A stretch of DNA of 64,000 nt. It comes from Haematococcus lacustris. Its lineage: Eukaryota; Chlorophyta; Chlorophyceae; Chlamydomonadales; Haematococcaceae. A model generated the notes under the pieces. It had not been told where the DNA came from. It did not search any database and saw nothing but the letters and a program-made list of their open reading frames with translations. A program made the position numbers and the translations under genes. The DNA lies in contig JASKMD010000028.1 in the NCBI GenBank assembly GCA_030144725.1, positions 2,122,473 to 2,186,472 on the forward strand, given 5' to 3'. Positions 16,725 through 27,728 of the stretch are shown here, one piece after another (the stretch's first letter is position 1; the number at the start of each line of letters is the position of its first letter).

Positions 16725-19700
16725 ATGGTGCGCGGAACGGTGTCTCTCTGGAGTGCACTTGTTCTATACACGGACTGACTATCCAGTGGGCTAACCTGTG
16801 CTGGCAGGGATGCGCATCAAGCACTCCAGCTGCAGAGGAAGCGGACAGAGCGCCCAAGCCTGTCGTTCAGCAGAAGGCGCCAGTAGTCGCCCCAGTGCCC
16901 AAGCAAGTTGACCCCGCACCAGCTCCCACTGCACGGTGTGCACGTCTTCCCTGTGCACGGCCAACTTGCAAGTTTTTGTCAGCACAGGCCCCAGGTCTCT
17001 TCGGTGTCCTAGAGACTGTGGGCAGCTAGCTCCTCGGTTTAGCCGCGCAGATGGTCTACAGCTGAGGCATTCCTTGCTTTTCTTAACAAACCAGCAGCAA
17101 ATCAGCGACGCTGCAAGCATCTCGCCTCGTCTTGAATATGCAGCTAGCAACGAGCATTGGCGAAGCGGTGCATGATGTGTGTTGCTGCAGGCCTGCCATC
17201 AAGGTCGAAAGCAGCAATGGCACTACTAGGTCGTACGAGTCTCATTCAGCTGCACAAGTTGCCACTGTGAAGGTGCGGACTTCACATGTACCTGGCATCA
17301 CGGGCACCTTGCCATACCTACGCAACATCTGACGCGCAGGCTCCTGCGTCTCAGCAGGCGAGCCTAGCTCTCAGCCCGGCACCTAAAGACAACCCTGTTC
17401 CTTCCGCATCCCAGACACCAGCTGCCCCGGCATCGAAGTCAAGCGGGCCAAAGACCGGTGACAAGCACCATCACGATGAGGCTGGTGGCAAGGGCCAGAA
17501 AGAGCGTCGTGCAGCCGCAGGCACGGAGGTGCGTGAGCATATAATTTTCCAGCATGAGGCAGAGTTTGGAGGCTAGCGCTGTCATAACCTTCGCAAGACG
17601 CTACTCACCTATCTCAGGCCGTCCGCGAGCAAATCAGGAAACTTGCTGTGGGCGGGGCGCCCAGCAAGGATGCCAAGGATGCCATCTACGCTGTCAGTGA
17701 TTCAGAGGACGAAGAGTTGCAAGAGTCGGATTTGCCAAGGTAACCACACTGCCTGAGCTGGCTGCAGCCACTATCAGGCCTGCACAGCAACACTCAACAA
17801 TGGTGCTGCCTGGTGCTGCATTCAGGCACACCTTGACCGGGTGGGGCAAACCACAGGAGGTTACAGATGCAGTCTGTGAGGCTTTGAAACGCAACTTTGT
17901 ATTCAAGGGAATCAGCGAGAGTTTGCTGGTAGAGGTGAGAGGAGTAACCTACAATGTGCTGCTCTTGACTAGACCACAACAGTAACCATAACATGGTGAG
18001 CATGTTATCTTGCAGGTGGTAGACCGCATGTATGGAGTCTGTTTCCGGGCAGGGCGAACTGTTCTGCAGCAGGGCGCTAAGCCCAACCCTGATGACTGCA
18101 TGTACTTCCTCGAAAGTGGTGAAGCAGAGGTGGGTTCTATGCTTAAGCCACTGAAGTTATAGAGCATGTCATGCCAGTGGTGGCCGCATGTCCTCTGTCA
18201 TTTGCAGGTGGTAATCAGCGGTGCTGTTGATCAACAGAGCAAGGCGCAGGGTGGTGAAGAGCGCAAAGTGGAGGGGCATACTGTGCGCATCCCTCAACGC
18301 CCTGGATGGGTGTTTGGCGATGTAGCCCTCCTGTTCCATTCACCCCGTACAGCCAGCGTCATGGCAAAGACCAACATTGTTGTCTGGGCTCTGGATCGCA
18401 AGACGTTCCTGCAGTTTGTCATGAAGCACGCACAGGGTGCCCGTGCCCTGCGTTTCCTGCGCAAGCTGCCCTTGCTGAAGGGCCTGAGCGACAATGACAT
18501 GATTCGTGCGGCAGCGCGCATGCCACAGCGTGTTTACCAGGATGGTCAGGCCCTCATCAAGTACGGGGAGCGTGGAGATGAACTGTACCTCATTCGATAC
18601 GGCAAGGTCAGGCAATTGAAGATCTGCCAGCCAGCAGGGGTTTACTTATGTGTATCACTTGGATCATGCAGGTAGGCCTGTCTGCTGTGTGCATGTCCTG
18701 AAGGCAGCTGCATTGGGTCTGCATTGCAGGTGTGTGTGATGCGTCCTGACGGTCAAGGCGGAAGCATCGTGGCAGTGGTCTTGGGTCGAGGACAGTTTGT
18801 TGGTGAGCGCGCTGTCATCAACGACCGCCTACGTTCTGCTGACTGTGTCGCTCAAGGGCAGGTTCAGGCAAGTGGCTGTTCACCGCTAGCCGCTGAGTGA
18901 ACACTGAGCAATATCACAAGATAACCTGCCAATAACACGGGGATAACACACCCGGTGTTTGGCTGGACTGCAGGTCGTGGTGATGAAAAAGAAGGACTTC
19001 ATGGACCTGGACAACCCACTGCTGGCATGGATGCTTGATTATGATGCAGTCAGCGCCTGTCTGCGGCAGGTCTCGCTCTTGAAGGGTCTGAAACAGGAGC
19101 AGATGGAGCAGATCCTGGACCGCTTTGATGCCCGTGACCAGGTCTCCCAGGGCCACGTCATCATTAACCAAGGCGATTTGGTGTGTGAGCTGCTCAATTT
19201 GCATGCCCAGGGGCTGCTGATGTACCGCTCCAGCCTCAAGATGACCCAGCCTTGAGATGCATGTTTCACACACCCCTTATTGGGTGCTGACGTTCAGGTT
19301 GAGAAGCTGTATGTTGTCAAGATTGGAGAGGTCCAGCTCCTGCGGGATGGAGAGCCAGTGACAGACACCACCTTTGTACGTGAGGCCACAGGCTTCACCT
19401 TCTTTGGTGATGAGTCGTTGAAGGAGCCCTTTCGCAGCAACTACACTGTGAAGGTGGGGCAGAGTGCCAGTGCAAGCTGTACACAAGTGCCAGTGCAAGC
19501 TGTACACAAGATGAGGGTCAGAATTGCGGTGCAACAGGATGGAGGTCGACAACATCAGTGTCAGCATTGCGATGATTAAGGAATGGCAATGCCAGGTGTG
19601 ATGACACAGGTGCATCCACTGCTTTGCAGGTGTCCAGCGAATCCTTGCAGATGCTGAGCTTGTCTAAGCGTCAGCTTGACAGCTTCCTCGGCCGAGATCA

Positions 19701-22546
19701 GGGGCTGAACACCCTTGAGCAGGTGAGGGAGGTAGTGCTCAAGTGCCCAGCATGTGCGGTGGGTTGCGTCAGCACAAGTCTGTTGGCCCTCTGTCTGCGA
19801 AGCCAGGTGACCCTGCTCATCCTTAGGTGCTGGCTGCCCTCAAGAAGTCCAAGCACATTGGCACACAGAGTGACACTGAGCTGAAGGCTGTGTTGCAAAG
19901 CGCTGAAGAGGTGGGTGTGCATTCCTAGCTGTGCTCTTGATTTGCTGTTGATGCTTGTTGACAGTCACTGCCGTGCCTGCATGTGCAGGTGCATTACAAC
20001 GCGGGCGATGTGGTTGTGGCAGCCAATGGGCCCATCACTAACAAGGTGTTTCTGGTCAAGTCCGGTGAAGTTGTTCTGGTGCCCGCAGACGTGCCCCTGC
20101 CAGGTGAGTCAGCATAGCTTGGCATACAGCTGTGATTTCCCATGGGCTTGATGGTATGTATGGAAATGCTGCTGCTTGCCAGCTCCTGTAGCTTAGACCT
20201 GCAGAGATTCCTCACATTTGTGTGCAGCTCTGATCCTTACTTGTACTGCTTCTGCCCTGCTGCCCTTGCCTGTGTGCCGTGGTGTGCTTTGCTGGCGCTA
20301 TGGACTCCGTGGCAGAAACAGGCCAGGTAGAGCTGGGCCGGGTCCAGGAGCGTGGGCGCCTGCTGCCTGGCCAGCTCTTTAATGATGAGGCGTGCGCCTC
20401 GCCTGCCACAGCCAGTCTGAAGGCCTCACTGGTCGCCTCCACGCCTTCTGTGCTCATCACTTTCACGACAAATGATGTGGAAAAAGTGGTGGTGAGTTGC
20501 CCCCCTTGCATCCCTGGCTCCAACTTCCTCACTTGACCATCAACCAGCATCTGCAGCAGGTCATCGCGTGTCATCTGCATCAGTGCAGCACACTTTCTGC
20601 ATGGCCCTACATTGGCAAGTGAGGTAGCAGTGGCAGTGCATGGTGACGACATGCAGGGCCTGCGTGCTGTCAGCTCTAGTGGACGCAAGAGCATGGTCGT
20701 CAATGTCAATGGCTTCAAGTCCATCAACTTTGCTGACCTGGAGTTCCACCGCATTGTGGGCACTGGCCAGTTTGGCCTGGTGCGTGTGGTGCGCAACATC
20801 AAGACCAACGACGTGTATGCACTGAAGGTGGGCTATGGGCATGCCTAGCACACCAGCAGATATGCCCACATGGGCCTGACACACCCGTGTGGCTGCCCAT
20901 GCAGCTGCTGACATCTGTTGCGTGTGAGATGGCGTGTATGCAGGTGATGCACAAGGCACCCATAACAGAAACCAAGCAAATTGAGCACGTGATAAATGAG
21001 CGGCGCATCTTGGAGGAGGCCAGTCATCCCTTCTGTGTCCAGCTGTGCGGCGCCTACCAGGATCGCAACTCCCTCTACCTCCTCCAGGTGCTGGAGGCAG
21101 ATGCCCTGCACTGGCAGTGGGCCGCACCCAGCCCCATCTCTGTATGAGCGCCCCATTGGCTACAGGTTGTCTCCCTGAGCATCTTCACGCCAGTGTGGCT
21201 GCCATTGCACCTGACCACTTACCATTGTCGGTTGTGTCCGTCAGCCTTGTGGCTGCTGGCTCCTGTTGGCCCTGCAGGAGTGGGTGCCAGGTGGCGAGCT
21301 CTTCCACCACCTGGACCTTGAGGGCGCTTTTGATGAAAACACCGCCATGTTCTTTGCAGCCAGTGTGCTGCTGGCACTGGAGTTCCTTCACACCAAGAAC
21401 ATTGTGTACAGGGACTTGAAGCCAGAGAACCTGCTGCTGGACAGCCAGGGCTACATCAAGGTCAGCTGCATTGCCGCCAAGGGCTCATTGTCAGCTGAGC
21501 ACTCTGGTGCTGCTCTCACATTCGCTCATCCCTGGCATCCTGGCACGCAGGTGGCTGACTTTGGGTTCGCAAAATTCATCGGAGAGGACAAGACCTTCAC
21601 CATCTGTGGCACACCAGACTACCAAGCGCCTGAGGTGAGCGCTGGCCCCATGCATTGCTGCTCTCAAGGGGGCCTCCAGGCGCTGCTGTCCACTGGGCTC
21701 TAGGCGGTAGCATGATGTCTGGCCCCCCCACCCTGTGCAGGTCATCATGCGGCGCGGCACCACCAAGGCAGCTGACTACTGGGCGCTGGGGGTGCTGATC
21801 TTCGAGATGCTGGTGGGGGACCCGCCCTTCAAGAGCCTGACAGGCGACCCCTGGGACACCTTCAGGCGCACCTTGTCTGGCCGCTTTTATGTGAGCCGTC
21901 GTTTCTCAGGATTGCTCTGCTGCATGCTACGCTTGCATTCCCCAGACCCTATTCAAGCAAGCTGCTGCCCTTTTCCCTACCCTTCCTCTACCTACCCTGA
22001 AGCTGTGTCTCATGCATCATGTACTGCATGTACCGCACTGCATGCTGTAGGTTCCTAACTTCATCAGTGACCAGGCTGCTGACTTGATCTTCAAGCTGCT
22101 CCAAGTGAACCCGGACAAGCGGCTGGGCTCTGGGCCTGCTGGTGCCGAGGACATTCGGCGCCACAAGTGGTTCAGCAAGCTCGACTGGAATGCATTGATG
22201 CAGCGCAAGCTGCAGGCCCCCATCCGTCCCAAGTGAGTGCCTATACACCTCTTCAAGGTGCAGCTTCAACTCAGTGCCCTATGCTACGAACCTGGCTTAG
22301 GTGGCTTACATGACAGGTTGACCTGATGCAGTCTGGGTCCAGCTAATCCACCTGGTCCGCTGTCATGTGTTGTTGGCTGGCTGGCTGGCTGGCCGCAGGA
22401 TCCGTAACCCGCTGGACACCTCCAACTTTGACAACTTTGACTCGTGTGACGTGGAGGCACCCCCAGTGCCTGCTGCCCGGCTAGAGAAGCACGCCCAGCT
22501 GTGGGATATGTGGGAGTGGGTGGACAAGCAGCCGGGTGCAGCCTGA
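16725..22546 (+). CDS. cyclic-nucleotide-dependent protein kinase (PKG-like, four CNB domains)
   Basis: Ser/Thr kinase of the AGC/PKG class controlled by cyclic nucleotides. Twenty-two exons fit in phase to 1069 residues. Exon 1 is only ATG (16725-16727). Exon 2 (16808-16935) starts GCASSTPAAEE, giving a Gly2 myristoylation and Cys3 palmitoylation-type N-terminus. CNB-A (~205-330) has WVFGDVALLFHSPRTASV and CNB-B (~335-450) has FVGERAVINDRLRSADCV, both with the phosphate-binding Arg. CNB-C (FFGDESLKEPFRSNYTV) and CNB-D (~590-705) are degenerate. Kinase (~742-1010): GTGQFGLVRVV, YALK, YRDLKPENLLLD, ADFGFAKFI, activation loop TFTICGTPDYQAPE. The AGC tail has NPLDTSNFDNFDS. Exon borders from 17340 on: 17340-17528, 17618-17739, 17826-17934, 18016-18129, 18208-18606, 18730-18867, 18974-19180, 19298-19453, 19630-19722, 19827-19910, 19989-20103, 20316-20491, ~20624-20827, 20944-21087, 21278-21460, 21551-21634, 21741-21890, 22051-22232, 22399-22546. 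Confidence 0.93.
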
Positions 22547-23091
22547 CTGGCAGCTGGCCCAGCTGCACCCCCCTCCCCCCCTATCTGACCGTTGAGCTCC
22601 CACTGCTTTGCCTAGCTGCTCACATGACTAGGCATGCAACCATGCTTTAGCTCACCCCACAGGGTTGGCCCACTGGTGTGACAATGCGCGGTGGCCTCTG
22701 CACATGGTGGGCTCTGTGTGCAGCTCTCGGCTGAGCCCCCCAATGGCTAGCGGACTGCTCACTGCAAAGCCTGCCGCATGTCTAACCCTAAACCCGTGGA
22801 GCCAGCGTTGCTGCTCTGCTACCAAATGCCTGTGGACACTTCACTGCTAGCCTATCATCTAGCGTTTCCTCATCAGCCCTCCTGAGCCGCACTCGTCCCT
22901 GACCTGGGTTTGGGTGTGCATCTGAGGCTGGCGCTGCACCCATCTGTTATTGCTGTTTGCAGTGTTGCCTTGTGGCGGAACGTAAGGCTGTGTAGCGGCC
23001 AGTTATTGTGTCAGGTAGTGGTTGGAGCAGGTTAGCGTTTGGCAACGAACTGCTGCAAGGCAGGCGAACGTGTCCAGACTGATCTGTCAGA
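22547..23091. other. 3' region of the kinase gene and spacer
   Basis: No recognisable gene; expected 3' UTR. No TGTAA was seen before 23092. Confidence 0.5.
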
Positions 23092-23304
23092 ATGGCCAAT
23101 GCCGGAGCTGACAGGCGCCTCGACAAGTCGAGTACAGTGATAAGATATGTCGGTTATCTGGGGGGTTTGTGCATGGCCGCTGCATTGTACTGTCTTTATT
23201 ACTCCACCTTGACCAGGATTGGTGAGGCCATACGTAATGTAAAGCTGTCAATGGCTATGGTGCAGTCGAAGGTGTTTACACCCTCTTCCCATACTCAGGT
23301 GTAG
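23092..23304 (+). CDS. possible small single-pass membrane protein (70 aa)
   Basis: ATG at 23092. A polar, charged start (MANAGADRRLDKSS) leads into one hydrophobic segment of about 20 residues (VGYLGGLCMAAALYCLYYST) and an amphipathic tail (LTRIGEAIRNVKLSM). That organisation suits a small organelle or ER membrane protein. I do not recognise a family. A possible donor (CAG followed by GTGTAG) overlaps the 3' end, so the frame may be the first exon of a longer gene. It could equally be chance sequence in the kinase 3' flank. Confidence 0.4.
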   Translation: MANAGADRRLDKSSTVIRYVGYLGGLCMAAALYCLYYSTLTRIGEAIRNVKLSMAMVQSKVFTPSSHTQV

Positions 23305-23443
23305 GTTAGTCTACTCCCTTCAGACTAACCCTCCCCTGAGCCTAACCCTGCCTTGAGCTTGGTTGGCAGCTCGGAACATCTGTTGCGTGACAGGGAGGGT
23401 TGATGCCAAAGTGCGATGCGTGCGGGCCTCATGCCAGGAGCGT

Positions 23444-26400
23444 ATGCCACCTCGCGCCCCTGGTCCTGTCGCTGTTCTACGCGGTCATGGCGCAGACGTG
23501 CAGGCCCTTCATTTCCTCAACACGCAGTACTTGTTCAGCGGGTGCGAATGTCAGGCCGCGCGCGAGGCCTTGTTCGCGATGTTTTGAAGAGAAGTGCGGC
23601 GCCGCAGGGATGCTGACGGAGTGGTGCTGCTGTGGGACGTGCATGTCCGCCGCGCACTACACCACCGCAGGTGAGCCCCTGGCACGAGTGGGTACGTGCA
23701 GTGCAGCTGTCCTCCCAGCAGGCTCTGCCTCCTTCATCTGCACAGGCTGCATGACCCTCAGACCGGGATTATCAACCTGCAGTGCTCACACTCTGGCCAG
23801 GCCCTGCACCTGATCACGTGAGTCATGGTGGCAGCAGCAGGAGCTGAGGCAGCTGTGGCACCAGCTCCTGGGTCAGCCGTGCTGCAGGCTCTACCTGGGC
23901 CTGGCCCGCTGCCTGACCGCCTGTCCATTGCTTCCCCCAGCTGCTTCCCCCAGCTTCCCCAGCCTAATGCCTCATGCAGTCCACCCTGCTTTGTGCCTGC
24001 TACCTGATGCCCTCTGTCCTGCCCGCCTGGCTGCCTGCTGACCCGCTGCCTTGTGAGCAGAGCAGGGCGGGACGGCACAGTGGAGGCCTGGCAGGTCCTT
24101 CCAGGTGGTGAGCTGAGCAGGTGAGGGGCCAGGGCAGCTGCTCCGCACAGGACTGCACCACACAGCTGTGGCGCCCGCCACACCCCCCTCACCGCCCCTG
24201 CTGCCGCCCACCCTCCCTCCTGCCAGCCTGTCTCACCTGCCCTGCTGGCCGCAGCCAACCCTCAATGGCCCTCGCCACCCACACCTACAGCTTCTGCCAG
24301 CCCTCAGCCCTGCTGCTGCCCCCCTGCCCCCCCCAGCGTGCCCCGCTCCTGCCCTGGCCCACAGCCCAGGCCCAGGCCACACAGCGGGGCAGCCAGCCCT
24401 CACCCCCAGGGGCGACCCCACAGGCGCTGGGCCGGCAGGGGGGGCGGCCAAGGGGGCGGCGGGGGGCGGCGCGCTGTCCCCTCAGCGGGGCGCACTGGCT
24501 GCTGGCCTGCCCAGGTCACGCCCCGGGGGAGGTGCTTGTGTGCGACCTGCGGCTGGGCAGGGAGGTGAGGTGCAGGGCAGGGCAGGGCAGGGCCTGCAGG
24601 AGGGGAGGGGTGCAGCCGCCACTGCACGTGCTGCTGTCAGCTAGCCCCCGCCCCCCACGCTCTTCCCATTGCTGTGAAGGTGAAGGGTGCAGAGCACGCG
24701 GAGTCTGCCCGCCTCAACAGCGCTGCTGCTGCCCCTCATCGTCACGACCGGGTGTGCCTGCCGCCTGCTATGCTGCCCAGGTGCTGCGCCTGGCCCCCCC
24801 CCCCGCTCCCCCCGGCTGTTTCGCCCCCACAGGTTCAGGAGCAGCCTGGGGCTGCAGGCCGGCAGCTGCACAGCAAGCAGGCGGGGCAGGCCGGGGAGGA
24901 GGCAGGTGCAGGTGGGTGCCCTGCAGCCCTGGCAGCCCACACCCAGCAGCCCAGCAGCCTTGCTGCCCTGACACTTGCCCTGCCCTGCAGCCAGCACTCG
25001 CAGTGTCCCCCCCGCCAGCTGACACGCAGGCAGGCACATCAGGGCTGGCTGAGCCCGGCCTGCCACCCCCCTCCGCCTCGACCCTGACCTTGCCCCCTGC
25101 GCCCCCTGCCCCAGCCTGGCCCAGCCTGCTGCCCTGTATGGTGCTGCAGGGTCAGGGTCAGGTCTGGCGGCCAGCAGTGGGCAGGTGCTGGCGCTGAAGC
25201 TGGTGCTGGGGCCAGGGGGCGACAGCGAGCAGCAGCAGCAGCAGCAGGCTAGGTGCAGGGGGGGTGCAGCACAAGACGAGGAGGAGGAGGAGGGAGGGGG
25301 GCTGGGCCCAGGCTGCGAGGCCGCTGTGGGAACGAGCCAACAGGAGGAGCAGGAGGAGCAGGAGGAGGAGGGGGAGGGTGCAGGTGAGAGTGGGTGGCGG
25401 AGCTGGGCAGCAGTGGCGGTGTTGGCCTGCAGCCTGGTCATGGCTGCCGACCTGGTGTGGGCTGCGGTGGTGGTAGTGGGCAAGCTTGGCTGGGCCTGGG
25501 CCATAGCAGGGAGAAGAGGGGGGCAGGCCAGGTTGCCCGTCACACCCGTGACCAGGGCTGTGCTGAGCAGGTGATGCCCAGACTGCGCTGCAGCGGACCA
25601 TGCAGCCCACAGCTAGGCTGGGCACTGGGCAGCAGCAGCAGTCAGGGGACACCTCCCCCTGGGGGCTGGGGGCTGCTGGGGTAGCCCTGCAGCATACACC
25701 CCCCCCCTGCCCCTCCGCTACCTCGCCCAGTTGCCCCTCCCCTGCAGCCCCAGCCCCAGCCTGGCTGCCACCCCCCACCCCAGCCACAGTAATAGGCTTG
25801 CCGGGTGCCTCCCCCCCTGCTGGCCTGCCCTCACCCCCCTGGCCGCAGAAGGCAGCTGCCCCCCCGACCCCCTCTGCTGCCTGGCGTCCCCCCTGCTGCT
25901 GGCGGGGTATGAGAGCGGCAGCCTGGCCGTGTGGGACCTGCGCCGTGCCGCCGCCCCCACCCCCTCCCCCCTGCTGGCCCTGGCGCCCCGCCTGCACCCT
26001 GAGCCGCTGCTGGCCCTGGCCCTCTCCCCCTGGAGCAGCGCTGACAGCAGCCGGGCCGCAGCCAGCAGGGGGAGGGGGGGCGGGGCCAGGCCTGACACCA
26101 GGGGGCTGGAGCTGGTGGGTGGGGGGCGGCAGCGGCTGCGTGTCGTGTCAGGGGGGGCCGGAGCCCATGTGGCGGCCTGCCGCCTGACCTGCCCAGCGCC
26201 TGGCCCCCTCCTCCCACCAGCCCCCGGCCCCCCCAGCAGCAGCAGGCTGGGGCAGGCAGGGCCTGGCAGTGAGGGGGCGCAGCTGACGGTGCGGCAGCAG
26301 TGGGTGTTGCCCAGCCCTGGGGTGGCCGACCTGGCCTTCAGACCTGACGGCCGGCTGCTGGCGCTGGCGGGGTGGGATGGGAAGGTGAGGGGGGGGGGCA

Positions 26401-27063
26401 GGGCGCTAGGCTCGTCTGCTGCCCCCAGCAGGCTGAGCCACCAGGTCAGGGGAACAGGCCAGCTGCCACCCCACTGCGCCCTCCTCCACTCACGTCTCAT
26501 ACCCCCACCGCACCGCACCGCACCGCACCGCACTGCACCAGGCTGAACCAACCACCTCCCGGCCCCTGCCCAGCCTTCACGCCATCCCTGACCCTGTTCC
26601 CCTGGTCGCCAGGGCTGCACCCGCACTCACTGCCAGCAGACAGCCCGGCAGGCCCTTTGGTGGCCACCAGCGCCACGGCACCGGGTCACACCTCACACAC
26701 TGCACAACCCCACCCCCTCACCCCCAGGCCCCAGCCGCCCTCCCCCCTACCCCCCTTGGCAAACCGTGGCCTCCCTTTCCCTGCCATCTCCCCTGCCCCT
26801 CCCTCTGCCCCCCCCTCGGTCCCCCCCTGCAGGTGCGGCTGTACTCCGGTCACGCCCCGCACGCCCCCCTGGCTGTGCTGCGCCACCACACGCGGGAGGC
26901 AACCTGCGTGGCCTGGTCGCCTCACGGGGGGCCAGCGCAGCCAGGGCGGGGGGCAGCAGGGGAGGGGGGGGCCGGGGACGGTCTGGGCGGGGAAGGCAGT
27001 CTGCTGGCATCAGCCTCACGTGACGCCAGCATCGCCCTGTGGGAGCTGTTCAATCAGCCGTAA
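23444..27063 (+). CDS. TAN: WD40 protein of the TANMEI / ASTRA1 (GNB1L) family
   Basis: WD40 beta-propeller homologous to Arabidopsis TANMEI (embryo and seed development) and to ASTRA/TTT-associated Asa1/GNB1L; nuclear role inferred. Exons: 23444-23541 (GPVAVLRGHGADVQALHFL, NTQYLFSG), 23608-23670 (DADGVVLLWDVHVRRAL), 23746-23817 (TGIINLQCSHSGQALHLIT), 24061-24120 (AGRDGTVEAWQVLPGGELS), 24255-24564 (THTYSFCQPSALL, then AHWLLACPGHAPGEVLVCDL), 25849-26384 (LLAGYESGSLAVWDL; VADLAFRPDGRLLALAGWDG) and 26833-27063 (VRLYSGHAP, LLASASRDASIALWELFNQP). Between 24565 and 25848 at least one more exon, carrying LAASSGQVLALKLVLGPG near 25160-25230, is needed, with Glu/Gln-rich filler; I cannot fix its borders. 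Long Pro/Ala/Gly insertions between blades are typical of this genome. Confidence 0.85.
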
Positions 27064-27265
27064 CCTGCTCCTCCTTCAGGGGGGGTATGCCTAGGGGTGC
27101 TGGCAGGGCCTAGGTGGTGCAGGGCAGCGAGCTGACCTCCACTAGCACCACACACTGCCTGGTGTGGGCAGGCCATCAGAGGGGTGAGGCGCTACGACGC
27201 CACTTATTGCTTGACAGCCGTTGCTTGGCAGCCGGGCATGACCGTATGCCACCAGGTTCACAACT

Positions 27266-27270
27266 TGTAA
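27266..27270 (+). terminator. candidate poly(A) signal TGTAA
   Basis: TGTAA about 200 nt after the WD40 stop codon and 75 nt before the 63-bp palindrome. Weak on its own. Confidence 0.35.
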
Positions 27271-27344
27271 TGGTGTGCTACGACAGGCTGGTCGACTTTC
27301 GCCTTTCATGGGGCTGATTGCTCACCAGGCAGTGTCAGACTCTG

Positions 27345-27407
27345 ACTTCAAACTAAGCAACTTGAACGACTCTGACTCAGAGTCGTTCAAGTTGCTTAGT
27401 TTGAAGT
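27345..27407. repeat. 63-bp near-perfect palindrome
   Basis: Arms 27345-27375 and 27377-27407 are exact reverse complements around a single central C. The sequence is AT-richer than its surroundings. It lies between the WD40 gene and the GRAM gene, with no coding content. Confidence 0.95.
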
Positions 27408-27728
27408 TGTTGTGCCACAGCAGCTTTCCCTGAAGGCAACTACTCTCCTGCACATGCAAGTATGCCGTATGCCGTCCTGCGTGTGGGTGCATCATACATG
27501 TGGTCACCTTCTCCCCCCTCCGCCCCCCGTAACTTGAGCAAACGTGAACGCTGAGGTCAACTGTTGGAAAGTCTCCCAGATCACATCATCATTTGACGTT
27601 GCTTGGCGGCACATCAAATTGCAAAACCCCAGCACAGACCGAATGCCTGCATGTTTATACTCTAAATGTCATGTCATGGGAAACAAGAGGTAAGTGCAGT
27701 ACTGGGTGTCCCATCGTACTCCTTGGCG

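Noticed and set aside
24641..26626. Minus-strand frames of 280-300 codons
   Set aside because: Antisense shadows of the WD40 exons and GC-rich introns; no domain recognised.
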